From the NCBI GenBank assembly GCA_028280305.1, contig JANQMC010000090.1:1-49184 (forward strand): a stretch of 49,184 nucleotides of DNA. Reading direction: 5' to 3'. Of the stretch, positions 8,580-16,297 are shown piece by piece (the first letter of the stretch is position 1; the number at the start of each line of letters is the position of its first letter). A model generated the notes under the pieces. It saw only the letters and a program-made list of their open reading frames with translations, made no database searches and was not told where the DNA came from. The stretch is from Pelagibius sp. (GTDB lineage: Bacteria > Pseudomonadota > Alphaproteobacteria > Kiloniellales > Kiloniellaceae). The position numbers were made by a program, and so were the translations under genes.

Positions 8580-10121
8580 CTAGTTGTCCACGTTCCAGAA
8601 GTGCGGCCATATCAGGGTTGAAGAGGCCAGGCCGGACAGCTTCGGCGAGGCGATGTTGTAGGTGTAGACATCGCCGGTCTTCATCGTCGGCACCTGTTCG
8701 TAGATCGCGGTTTGAATCTGCGACCAGATTTTCTGGCGTTCCGCTTCGTCGGCGGTGCCGGTGAACTTGGCCTTCAGGCCCGCCTTCTCGGCAGTGGCCC
8801 ACCAGCCCGGGTAGTTGTCGTTCATCACCGAGATGAGGATCGGGTCCGGCACGAAGCCATGATGGGTGAAGAACAGATCCCACTGGTCGGGCTGGGCGCG
8901 TTTCTTGATCAATGTGGCCCAGTCGTAAACCTGCAGGTCGATGTTGAACCCGGCCTGCGCCAGTTGCTTGGTGAAGACCACCGCCTGATCGTAGTGAAAG
9001 GCGTAGTTGGTGGAGACCATGAACTTGATCGGCTCACCCTGGTAGCCGGCTTTTGCCGCCATTTCCTTGGCGCCGTCGGTGTCGCCGCGGCTGAAGTTGT
9101 CCGCCCCGGCGTCGCTGTACCAGACGTTGCCTTCGGGCAGGAACGAGCCGTTGGCCCGCCAGAGCTTCTCCGGCCCGATCGACACTTGCAGGGCCGGCAC
9201 CTTGTCCAGAGCCGCCTGAATGGCGCGCCGCAGGGCGAAGTTCTCTTTCAGCGGACCCTCCTTGGAGTTCATGAAGATCAGGCCGAAGATCGGCCCGCCG
9301 TTGAGAATGGTCTTCACATTCGGATCGGCATCGAGATCGGCGAAGAGGTCGCCGGGAATGCTTTCGGCGTAGTCGTAGTCGCCGGCCTTCAGGCCGCTGA
9401 CGCGGGTGCCGACGTCGGGCACGGGAATGAAACGGATTTTGTCGAAGTGCGCGGTTCTTGCACCGGCATAGCCGTCCGGTGCCGCCTCGATGGACGCGTA
9501 ATCATCATGGCGGACCAGCTCGACGTGGCGGTTCGCCTTCCACTCGCCGAACTTATAGGGACCGGTGCCGATGTAGTCTTCCGGTGCGATCGGTTCCTTG
9601 CCGGCCGCTGCGGCAACCGAAGCGGGATAGATCGCGGGACCGCCGTTGATGAAGGCCAGCAGGTTCTTCCAGGGACCGAAAGGTGCCTTCAGCTTGATGG
9701 TGATTTCGTGATCGCCGGAAGCCTCGATGCTGGTCACGTTGGAATACAGCAGGCCGCCGCGCGAGCCGTGTTCACCCCAGCGGTTGAGAGACGCCAGAAC
9801 GTCCTCGGCAACCATCTCCTGCCCGTTGTGGAAGGTCACGCCCTTGCGCAGGGAGATGACGATGGTCTTGCCGTCATCTTCCAGCTTCTCACCGGCGGCC
9901 AGAAGGCCGACCGGCGCGTTGGCGCTGTTGAAGGTATAGAGGCCTTCGAACATGTGGTGGGCGATGGTCGTGGCCAGATCGGAGGTCACCACGTGCTGAT
10001 CGAGACTGGGCGGTTCGCCCACGGTCGCGTAACGCAGCGTGCCGTCGGCCCATGCTGAGTTCGCCAGTAACAGGGCCGCGCAGCCCGCCATGGCGGATTT
10101 CCACCAGAGACTGATTTTCAT
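8580..10121 (-). CDS. Family 5 periplasmic oligopeptide-binding protein
   Basis: 513 residues. A signal peptide (positively charged start, hydrophobic core, likely cleavage after Ala25 in NSAWA-DG) is followed by the family 5 body: TLRYATVGEPPSLDQH at the mature N-terminus, FEGLYTFN, DGKTIVISLRKGVTFHNGQ and GTGPYKFGEWK are all typical. No lipobox is seen, so it is probably soluble in the periplasm. It heads a seven-gene operon with its own permeases, two ATPases, an M81 peptidase and a D-serine-dehydratase-like enzyme. GGGAGG stands 8 nt before the ATG. A TGAAA-N5-TTACA site lies 69 bp upstream, suggesting RpiR control. The ligand is unknown; a peptide with D- or modified residues fits the neighbours. 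Confidence 0.92.
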   Translation of the reverse strand: MKISLWWKSAMAGCAALLLANSAWADGTLRYATVGEPPSLDQHVVTSDLATTIAHHMFEGLYTFNSANAPVGLLAAGEKLEDDGKTIVISLRKGVTFHNGQEMVAEDVLASLNRWGEHGSRGGLLYSNVTSIEASGDHEITIKLKAPFGPWKNLLAFINGGPAIYPASVAAAAGKEPIAPEDYIGTGPYKFGEWKANRHVELVRHDDYASIEAAPDGYAGARTAHFDKIRFIPVPDVGTRVSGLKAGDYDYAESIPGDLFADLDADPNVKTILNGGPIFGLIFMNSKEGPLKENFALRRAIQAALDKVPALQVSIGPEKLWRANGSFLPEGNVWYSDAGADNFSRGDTDGAKEMAAKAGYQGEPIKFMVSTNYAFHYDQAVVFTKQLAQAGFNIDLQVYDWATLIKKRAQPDQWDLFFTHHGFVPDPILISVMNDNYPGWWATAEKAGLKAKFTGTADEAERQKIWSQIQTAIYEQVPTMKTGDVYTYNIASPKLSGLASSTLIWPHFWNVDN

Positions 10122-10189
10122 TGTTTGATCCTCCCTTGTTGCAGCCCGTATCGCAGTCTGCCGTCGTTGGGTTCTTCGTAAACCAGATA

Positions 10190-10204
10190 TGAAAGAAATT
10201 TACA
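10190..10204. promoter_or_regulatory. Operator 1 for the RpiR regulator (predicted)
   Basis: TGAAAGAAATTTACA, a dyad of TGAAA and TTACA separated by 5 bp. It lies in an AT-rich island 69 bp upstream of the binding-protein start. Together with 10263-10277 it forms a larger inverted repeat: 21 of 23 positions match between 10183-10205 and the reverse complement of the second copy. RpiR-family sites such as HexR's TGTAATTAAATTACA have a similar shape. Confidence 0.65.
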
Positions 10205-10262
10205 TAATGCGCTGGGATCGTCAATTCCCATTTGCAAATACCAGGAAAAGTCGCGAAAATAA

Positions 10263-10277
10263 TGAAAATTTCTTACA
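10263..10277. promoter_or_regulatory. Operator 2 for the RpiR regulator (predicted)
   Basis: TGAAAATTTCTTACA, the second TGAAA-N5-TTACA dyad, 22 bp upstream of ridA. Its centre is 73 bp from that of operator 1, close to seven helical turns, so two bound dimers would face the same side of the DNA. This fits repression of both divergent promoters by looping or paired occupancy; binding is inferred. Confidence 0.65.
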
Positions 10278-10299
10278 TATCTGGGATTCGGGAGGTCAC

Positions 10300-10701
10300 A
10301 TGGTCGAGCAAGCCACAGGCATCACGCGTTTTGGGGAGGCGGATCCGGCGGCCGGCGGCCAGCGGCGGCCCTTTTCGAAGGCGGTGCGCGCCGGCGACTT
10401 CATCTATGTTTCAGGGCAGGTGCCGGCGGAGAAAGGCGAGATCATCCACGGGGGGATCGTTGCCCAATCGGAAAAGGTTATGGAAAACATCATCGCGGTG
10501 TTGAAGCTTGCGGGATGCGGGCTTGAACATGTGATAAAGGTGAACGTCTGGCTTGACGATCCGCGTGACTTCTCCAGTTTCAACGGGGTTTTTGAGAAGT
10601 ACTTCATCGATCATCCCCCGGCACGTTCGACCGTTCAATCGGCGTTGATGGTCGACGCCAAGGTCGAGATGGATGTGATCGCCTACAAGCCGGAGCCATG
10701 A
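10300..10701 (+). CDS. RidA/YjgF-family enamine/imine deaminase
   Basis: 133 residues. The family pattern is present: PFSKAVRAGDFIYVSGQVP near the N-terminus and RSTVQSALMVDAKVEMDVIAY at the C-terminus. It includes the conserved arginine of PARSTVQ, which binds the carboxylate of the imine in RidA proteins. RidA proteins hydrolyse reactive 2-aminoacrylate-type enamines formed by PLP dehydratases. This gene is divergent from an operon ending in a D-serine-dehydratase-like enzyme, a matching pair. Start at ATG 10300 with GGAGG 5 nt upstream; the longer frame from 10189 crosses both operators and is rejected. The stop overlaps the RpiR start by 4 bp. Confidence 0.9.
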   Translation: MVEQATGITRFGEADPAAGGQRRPFSKAVRAGDFIYVSGQVPAEKGEIIHGGIVAQSEKVMENIIAVLKLAGCGLEHVIKVNVWLDDPRDFSSFNGVFEKYFIDHPPARSTVQSALMVDAKVEMDVIAYKPEP

Positions 10702-11603
10702 ACCTGGAGGGCCCTCCACCGCCGATGTCCAAAGTTGTCGATATCATTTCCCAGATGCGGAAGCTCGAGGGAGCCTTTCCCAAGCGGGAACAGAAAGTCG
10801 CCGACTATGTTCTCGGCAATCTTGAGAAGGTCGCCTATCAGCGCCTCAGTGAGATCGCCGAAGCCTCGGGCGTCTCCGACGCCACGGTCAACCGGTTCTG
10901 TCAGACGCTCGGCTGCGCCGGCTTCAAGGATTTCCGGATCTCCATCGCGCAGAACGTCGCGGTCAGCCTGCCTTACCTTGGCGAGCAGAGTGACGATCCG
11001 GCGCCGAAGGACCAACTGGTGACCCAGATTTTCGGGGCGCTGATCGATACCCTCAATCTGGCGCGCAACCAGCTCGATACCGGCCCCCTGCAGGCCGCGA
11101 TCAAGGCCATGGCGGCAGCGGAACGGATTGCCTTCTACGGCGTCGGGGGCAGTTCGGCCAACGCGGCGCGGGAGGGCGCCAATCGCCTGTTCCGCCTGGG
11201 TATCCCGGCCGAATCCCATTCCGACGGCTATCTACAGAGAATGCTGGCCTCGACCCTGGACGAGGGGGGCGTGCTGTTCACCATTTCCTCCAGCGGTTCG
11301 CCGGCGGAACTGCTCGATAGCGTGGCGATCGCCCGCCAGTACGGCGCCCAGACCATCAGCCTGACCAAGACCGGTTCCGAGCTGGCGCGAGCCACCCAGA
11401 TCTCGATCGAAGTCGATCTTCCCGAGGACCAGGACATCTTCAAGCCGACGTCGTCGCGTCTGGTGTTCATCGCGATCATCGACGTCCTGGCCACCGGGGT
11501 TGCCAGAGCGCGTTCGGAGATCGTCAAAGAGAAACTACGGCGCATCCGCTCGTCGCTGGCCCCCCTGTCAAACGACGTCGGACCCAAACCGGTCGGCGAT
11601 TAA
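10698..11603 (+). CDS. RpiR/MurR-family transcriptional regulator
   Basis: 301 residues. An N-terminal RpiR helix-turn-helix domain (about residues 10-85; KREQKVADYVLGNLEKVAY, then IAEASGVSDATVNRFCQTLGCAGFKDFR) is followed by a SIS sugar-isomerase domain (about 130-260; FYGVGGSSANAAREGANRL and FTISSSGSPAELLDSVAIAR). SIS domains usually bind phosphosugars, but many alphaproteobacterial members control peptide or amino-acid transport operons. It is translationally coupled to ridA (ATGA overlap) and faces a convergent GntR gene 16 bp away. Likely controls ridA-rpiR and the divergent importer operon through the operators at 10190-10277. Effector unknown. Confidence 0.92.
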   Translation: MNLEGPPPPMSKVVDIISQMRKLEGAFPKREQKVADYVLGNLEKVAYQRLSEIAEASGVSDATVNRFCQTLGCAGFKDFRISIAQNVAVSLPYLGEQSDDPAPKDQLVTQIFGALIDTLNLARNQLDTGPLQAAIKAMAAAERIAFYGVGGSSANAAREGANRLFRLGIPAESHSDGYLQRMLASTLDEGGVLFTISSSGSPAELLDSVAIARQYGAQTISLTKTGSELARATQISIEVDLPEDQDIFKPTSSRLVFIAIIDVLATGVARARSEIVKEKLRRIRSSLAPLSNDVGPKPVGD

Positions 11604-11618
11604 ACACGCTGCAGTAGT

Positions 11619-12464
11619 CTAGCTGTCCGTGTCGAGAAAGCCTTTCGCGATCTCGGCCTCGCGCTGCAGCATCATGCGCTGGGCGGCGCGCATGTGGACT
11701 TCCATGATGGCTCTGGCGGACTCGGCGTCGCGGGTTTCGAAGGCTTCGATGAGCTGTTCCTGATAGGAAACGCCACGCTCGCGCAGTTCCGGGTTGGGCT
11801 CGTCGTAGATGCGTTTGCAGACCGCGAGATCCTTCAGAAGCCGCACCAGAAAGCCGCAGAAGAAACCCAGTACCGGGTTCCGGGAGTAGCGGGACAGCAC
11901 CGCGTGAAATTCAAGTTCGGCGACCCGCTGCAGCCGCTCTTCCTCGATGGAGGTCGGGGGCCTGGTATAGGCGCTCATGACCCCGCGCAGTTCGGCAATC
12001 TGGTCGTTGGTCACCCGTGGCGCCAGTTCCTGGACGAGCTGCGGTTCCAGAGCGATACGCAGTTCGTAGATATGGGCGATCGAAACGTCTTTGAAGAAGA
12101 AGTGATTGGCCAGCAGGGCCGAGGCGTGATCGGCGCTGACCTCGGTGATGAAGGCGCCGCCGCCGGGCCCGGTGCGGGTGCGGATCAGCCCCTGCGTCTC
12201 CATCACCTTCAGCGCCTCGCGGGCGGTGCCCTTGCTGACCTCCAGCCGTTCGATCAACTGATGTTCCTGGGGCAGCCTGTCGCCGGGCTCCAGGCTCTGG
12301 GCGATGATCCAGTCCTTGATGGTTTCGGCGACGGCCAGCGGGCGGTTGCGGCCCTTGCTCGCACCGGCGGCTGCCCCTGCTCCCGGCCCGGCGCTCTTGC
12401 CGTTGGGAGAATCAGGTTCGGACTCGGTTGGGGCTTTAGTTGGGATGATGACAGGCTGCTTCAT
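11619..12464 (-). CDS. GntR-family regulator, FadR/FCD subfamily
   Basis: 281 residues. A Ser/Gly/Ala-rich N-terminal tail (1-45) precedes the winged helix (about 50-115; LEPGDRLPQEHQLIERLEVSKG, then REALKVMETQGLIRTRTGPGGGAF), then an all-helical FCD ligand domain. The tail overlaps the end of the upstream ATPase gene by 29 bp. The ATG at 12464 has CGGAG 5 nt upstream; an ATG at 12503 is less well supported. It is the last gene of the 17860-11619 operon and would therefore be co-produced with the importer. The two AT-rich palindromes at 17897-17938 are the best candidate targets. FCD proteins usually bind small carboxylic acids. Confidence 0.88.
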   Translation of the reverse strand: MKQPVIIPTKAPTESEPDSPNGKSAGPGAGAAAGASKGRNRPLAVAETIKDWIIAQSLEPGDRLPQEHQLIERLEVSKGTAREALKVMETQGLIRTRTGPGGGAFITEVSADHASALLANHFFFKDVSIAHIYELRIALEPQLVQELAPRVTNDQIAELRGVMSAYTRPPTSIEEERLQRVAELEFHAVLSRYSRNPVLGFFCGFLVRLLKDLAVCKRIYDEPNPELRERGVSYQEQLIEAFETRDAESARAIMEVHMRAAQRMMLQREAEIAKGFLDTDS

Positions 12465-13395
12465 GATGCTCCGAGAATGCCTCCATTGCCGGGACTTTGT
12501 CACGACATAGCGCTGTCACTTTCGGGCAGCGCGCCGCAAAGGCACAGCCGGGTGGCGGCCTCAGCGGGTCGGGCAGCTCCACCGCCTGGGACTCCGTGCG
12601 GCCCAGGTCACGCCCGACGATGGGCGCGCTGCCGGCCAGCAGGTCGGTGTAGGGGTGACGGGGGGTGGTGAAGATGGCCTCGGCACGGCCGACTTCCACC
12701 ACCCGGCCGAAGTAGAGCACGGCGACGCTGTCGCTCACCGCCTCGACCACGGCGAGGTCGTGGCTGATGAAGAGGTAGGTGAGATCCATGGCTTGGCGCA
12801 GGTCGGCCAGCAGGTTCAGCACCTGGGCCTGTACCGAGACATCGAGGGCGGAGACCGGCTCGTCGAGCACCAGGATCCTCGGGGCCGCCGCCAAGGCGCG
12901 GGCAATGCCGATCCGCTGGGCCTGGCCGCCGGAAAACTCGTGGGGATAGCGGCTGAGGAACTCGCGGCGCAGGTTTACCGCCTCGAACAGCTCGGCGATC
13001 CGCGCCTTGCGGCTGCTCTCGTCCATGCCGAGAAGATGGATCAGCGGCGCTTCCAGAATCTCACGGATCGTCTTGCGCGGGTTGAGGGAGGATATCGGGT
13101 CCTGAAAGACGTATTGGATCAGCCGGCCGAAGGCTGCCGGGTCGCCCATCTGATCCGAGAGGTTTTTGCCTTCGATGGCGATCTCCCCCTCGGTCTGTTT
13201 CAGCAGCCCCACCAGCATACGGGCGAGGGTCGACTTGCCGCAGCCGGATTCCCCGACGATGCCCAGCGTCTCGCCCGTTCGAACCGAGAGACTGACATCG
13301 CGGACGGCATGAACCGCAGGCAGCGGTTTGCCGGTCAGGCTGCGGCCGCCGCCGAAGGTCTTGCGAAGGTTGCGGACTTCCAGCGCCGGGGTCAT
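12436..13395 (-). CDS. Oligopeptide ABC transporter ATPase, OppF type
   Basis: 319 residues. Walker [11 protein letters not shown]-loop QDPISSLNPRKT, signature FSGGQAQRIG, Walker [13 protein letters not shown] and ISHDLAV switch are all present. The tail carries HPYTDLLAG and CAFAARCPKVTALC. Signature position 5 is Ala (SGGQAQR), within normal variation. Start ATG 13395 overlaps the permease-ATPase fusion stop (ATGA); the upstream in-frame ATG at 13422 lies inside that gene. It would supply the second nucleotide-binding domain opposite the one fused to the permease. Confidence 0.92.
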   Translation of the reverse strand: MTPALEVRNLRKTFGGGRSLTGKPLPAVHAVRDVSLSVRTGETLGIVGESGCGKSTLARMLVGLLKQTEGEIAIEGKNLSDQMGDPAAFGRLIQYVFQDPISSLNPRKTIREILEAPLIHLLGMDESSRKARIAELFEAVNLRREFLSRYPHEFSGGQAQRIGIARALAAAPRILVLDEPVSALDVSVQAQVLNLLADLRQAMDLTYLFISHDLAVVEAVSDSVAVLYFGRVVEVGRAEAIFTTPRHPYTDLLAGSAPIVGRDLGRTESQAVELPDPLRPPPGCAFAARCPKVTALCRDKVPAMEAFSEHHEAACHHPN

Positions 13396-15263
13396 GCCGC
13401 CGCGCCCTCGGGCTGCAGGCATCTGACCGCCCGCGCCTCGCTGCCCTCAAGGGGGATATCGCCCTTCCGGCATTGCTCGCTCGCCTTGTCGCAACGCGGT
13501 GCAAAGGCGCAGCCGGCGGGAAGGTCGTCCACCGGCGGGGGCAGGCCGGGAATGGCGGACAAGGCCCGGCGGCCGCCGCCGAGTTCCGGCACGCAGGCAA
13601 TCAGGCGCTTCGTATAGGGATGACTGGGGCTCTCCAGGACCGCCTCAGTCGGGCCGGTTTCGACGATCCGTCCGGCATACATGACCGCGACCCGGTCGCA
13701 GAGCTGGGAGACGACGCCGAAGTCATGGGTGATGAAAACCATGGCCAGATTTCTTTCGCGGCGCAGGTCGTCGAGCAGGGCGAGCACCTGTGCCTGGACC
13801 GTGACGTCCAGCGCCGTCGTGGGCTCATCCAGAATGAGCAGTTCCGGATCGTTTACGAGGGCAAGGGCGATGCCGACGCGCTGGCGCATGCCCCCGGACA
13901 GTTCGTGCGGATAGGCCTTGGCGCGAAAGGCGGCATTGGGGATGCGCACCTGTTCCAGCAGCGAGACGGCATGATCCCAGGCCGCCTGCTTGGCCATCGG
14001 GCGGTGGCAGCGGATGGCCTCCACCATTTGGTCGCCGATCCGGTAAAGCGGGTGCAGCGTCGCCAGAGGGTCCTGGAACACGTAGGCGACCTTCCCACCG
14101 CGCAACCGACGGAGGGCTTCGCCGTTCATGGAAAGGGTATCGGCGCCGTCGATGCGCACCGCACCGCCGGTAATCATCCCCGGCGGCGAGGCGACGAGGC
14201 CCAACAGCGACAGCGCGGTTACCGACTTGCCCGAACCGGACTCGCCGATGATGCCCAGGCACTCGCCGGCGCGCACCGCGAAGTCGACCCCGCCCACGGC
14301 GCGGTAAGCCCGGTTGCCGAGCCTGAATTCGGTGCGCAGGCCGTCGACCTTCAACAGCGCTTCCGCATCTTCCGTCTTCGCCGGGGTCTCGGCGCGCTCG
14401 ACGCGCGTTGCCGCCGCGGGCCGTGAGAGTGCGCCGGAGCGCAGGCGCGGGTCGAGGGCGTCGCGGATGCCATCGCCCAGCAGGTTCACGCTCATGACGA
14501 TGATGAAGATCATGACGCCGGGCACGATGGAGGCGTGTGGCGCGGTGATCAGCAGCTTGCGGCCTTCGCCCAGCATCGAGCCGAGGTCGGCTTGCGGCGG
14601 CTGCGAGCCCAGGCCCAGGAAAGAGAGGCCCGCGGTCTCCAGGATCATCCAGCCGATGGTTGTCGACATGGCAATGACGATGACCGGCAGAACGTTCGGC
14701 AGAATCTCCGACCTGATGATCTGCCAGTCGTTCATGCCCGACAGGCGCGCGGCATCGACGAATTCGCGGTGCGCGAGGCTGACGGTTACCCCGCGGATGT
14801 TGCGTGCGAAGAAGGGGATGTTGACGATGGCGACGGCGTAGAGCGCGTTCAGCAGGCCCGGGCCCAGGACCGCGACGATGGCAAGCGCCAGCAGGATGTA
14901 GGGGAAGGCCATCAGCATATCGATGCCGCGCATGATCAGGCTGTCTGTGCGCCCGCCGAAGTATCCGGCAACGATCCCGATGGCCGATCCGATGACGGCG
15001 GCAATGACGGCCGCGGCTGCGCCGACCACGAGACTGAGCTGGGTGCCCCAGAGAAGCCGGGCAAGGAGATCGCGGCCCAGGTGATCGGTGCCGAGCAGCG
15101 CGCCCTCGGAGAAGGGCCGCTTCAGCCGGTTGGCCGGGTCCGTCAGGTCCGGGTCGACGATGGGCAGGAAGGGGACCAGCAGGGCCACGAGAACGACCAG
15201 CAGCAGGACGATCCCGCCGAAGGCGGCAAGATGGTTCCGCGCGATGAGCTTGAGGGTGGTCAT
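13392..15263 (-). CDS. Oligopeptide transporter permease-ATPase fusion (DppC-DppD)
   Basis: 623 residues in one continuous frame. Residues 1-275 form a complete DppC permease: first helix at about 15-33, GTDHLGRDLLAR at 58-69, EAA loop around 168-190, ending NLLGDGIRDALDPR. A Pro/Ala/Arg/Glu-rich linker spans about 276-300. Residues 302-623 are a complete D-type ATPase: Walker A GESGSGKSV at 340-348, [31 protein letters not shown], and the HPYTKRL and CAFAPRCDKASEQC tail. The other importer here encodes these two parts separately. The fusion fixes one ATPase per permease. Start ATG 15263 lies 10 bp after the DppB stop; the longer open frame to 15422 overlaps that gene and is not permease-like. 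Fusions of this layout are known in alphaproteobacteria. Confidence 0.93.
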   Translation of the reverse strand: MTTLKLIARNHLAAFGGIVLLLVVLVALLVPFLPIVDPDLTDPANRLKRPFSEGALLGTDHLGRDLLARLLWGTQLSLVVGAAAAVIAAVIGSAIGIVAGYFGGRTDSLIMRGIDMLMAFPYILLALAIVAVLGPGLLNALYAVAIVNIPFFARNIRGVTVSLAHREFVDAARLSGMNDWQIIRSEILPNVLPVIVIAMSTTIGWMILETAGLSFLGLGSQPPQADLGSMLGEGRKLLITAPHASIVPGVMIFIIVMSVNLLGDGIRDALDPRLRSGALSRPAAATRVERAETPAKTEDAEALLKVDGLRTEFRLGNRAYRAVGGVDFAVRAGECLGIIGESGSGKSVTALSLLGLVASPPGMITGGAVRIDGADTLSMNGEALRRLRGGKVAYVFQDPLATLHPLYRIGDQMVEAIRCHRPMAKQAAWDHAVSLLEQVRIPNAAFRAKAYPHELSGGMRQRVGIALALVNDPELLILDEPTTALDVTVQAQVLALLDDLRRERNLAMVFITHDFGVVSQLCDRVAVMYAGRIVETGPTEAVLESPSHPYTKRLIACVPELGGGRRALSAIPGLPPPVDDLPAGCAFAPRCDKASEQCRKGDIPLEGSEARAVRCLQPEGAAA

Positions 15264-15273
15264 GCGCCTTCGC

Positions 15274-16221
15274 TCACGTTTTGACCCGCGGGTCAAGCCA
15301 GCTCTGCGCGAGATCGGCCAGAAGATTGAATAGCACATAACTGCCCGCCACGACGACCACGCCGCCCTGCACCAGCAGAATATCCCTTGTAGAGATCGCC
15401 TGGACCAGCATGCGGCCGACACCGGGCCATTGGAATACGGTCTCGATATAGACGGCGCCGCCGAGCACGAAGCCGGCCTGAATGCCGATCACCGGGATGA
15501 CCGATACCAGGGCCGCCTTGAAGGCATGGCGGTAGAGGACACTTGATTCGGGGACGCCCTTGGCGCGGGCGGTGCGCACGAAATCCTGACGCAGGACTTC
15601 CAGCATGGCCGAGCGGGTCAGGCGGGCGATCACGCCGGTGGCGACGACCGAGAGGGTGACGGCGGGCAGGATCAGATGGCGCAGCAGGTCCGGCAGATCG
15701 CCGCCGCCGTAGATCGCAAACATGCCGCTTGCCGGCAGCACCCGCCATTGAACCGAGAACAGCAGGATCAGGAGCAGGCCGAGCCAGAAGGATGGCACGG
15801 AGATGCCGATGAGGACGACGAAGGTCAGGATCTTATCGGTCCAGCCGTACTGCCGGGCGGCGGTCCAGATGCCGATCAGCAGGCCCCAGACAGTGCAGAG
15901 CAACAGGGCGGCGCCCGCCAGGATCAGGGTGGCGGAAAAGCGCTCCAGCACCTCGTCGAGAACCGGCCTGTTCAGGCTGTAGGAGCGCCCCAGATCGCCC
16001 TGGAGCAGGTTGCCGAGCCAGATGAAGTACTGCTCGAAAACAGACTTATCCAGGCCCAGACTACGGTTCAGTTTCTCGACATTTTCCGGCGTGGCGTAGG
16101 AGCCGAGGATCGCGGTGGCGGGGTCGCCGGGAATCAGCGCCATGATGGCGAAGACGATGACGGTCAGGCCGATCAGGATCGGGACGATCGCCAGCAGGCG
16201 TTTCAGGACATAGAGGTGCAT
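15274..16221 (-). CDS. Oligopeptide ABC transporter permease, DppB type
   Basis: 315 residues. LKRLLAIVPILIGLTVIVFAIM is the first helix, followed by LIPGDPATAILG, LGNLLQGDLGRSY, EAA loop DFVRTARAKGVPESSVLYRH and FQWPGVGRMLVQAI. These are the same family signatures as the 7532-8479 protein, but the two are clearly diverged rather than recent duplicates. It partners the permease half of the downstream fusion. It follows the binding-protein gene after a 76-bp gap containing a hairpin. Confidence 0.93.
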   Translation of the reverse strand: MHLYVLKRLLAIVPILIGLTVIVFAIMALIPGDPATAILGSYATPENVEKLNRSLGLDKSVFEQYFIWLGNLLQGDLGRSYSLNRPVLDEVLERFSATLILAGAALLLCTVWGLLIGIWTAARQYGWTDKILTFVVLIGISVPSFWLGLLLILLFSVQWRVLPASGMFAIYGGGDLPDLLRHLILPAVTLSVVATGVIARLTRSAMLEVLRQDFVRTARAKGVPESSVLYRHAFKAALVSVIPVIGIQAGFVLGGAVYIETVFQWPGVGRMLVQAISTRDILLVQGGVVVVAGSYVLFNLLADLAQSWLDPRVKT

Positions 16222-16250
16222 GGGTCACTCCCCGCAGGAGGAGGCTGCGG

Positions 16251-16284
16251 CGGCAGCCGGGAAGAAGGTCTCTCCCGGCTGCCG
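16251..16284 (-). terminator. Hairpin between binding-protein and permease genes
   Basis: Two perfect 12-bp arms (16251-16262 and 16273-16284, core CAGCCGGGA/TCCCGGCTG) with a 10-nt loop, just after the binding-protein stop. There is no T-run, so attenuation or message stabilisation is more likely than full termination. Confidence 0.65.
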
Positions 16285-16297
16285 GTCGGTCCGCATC

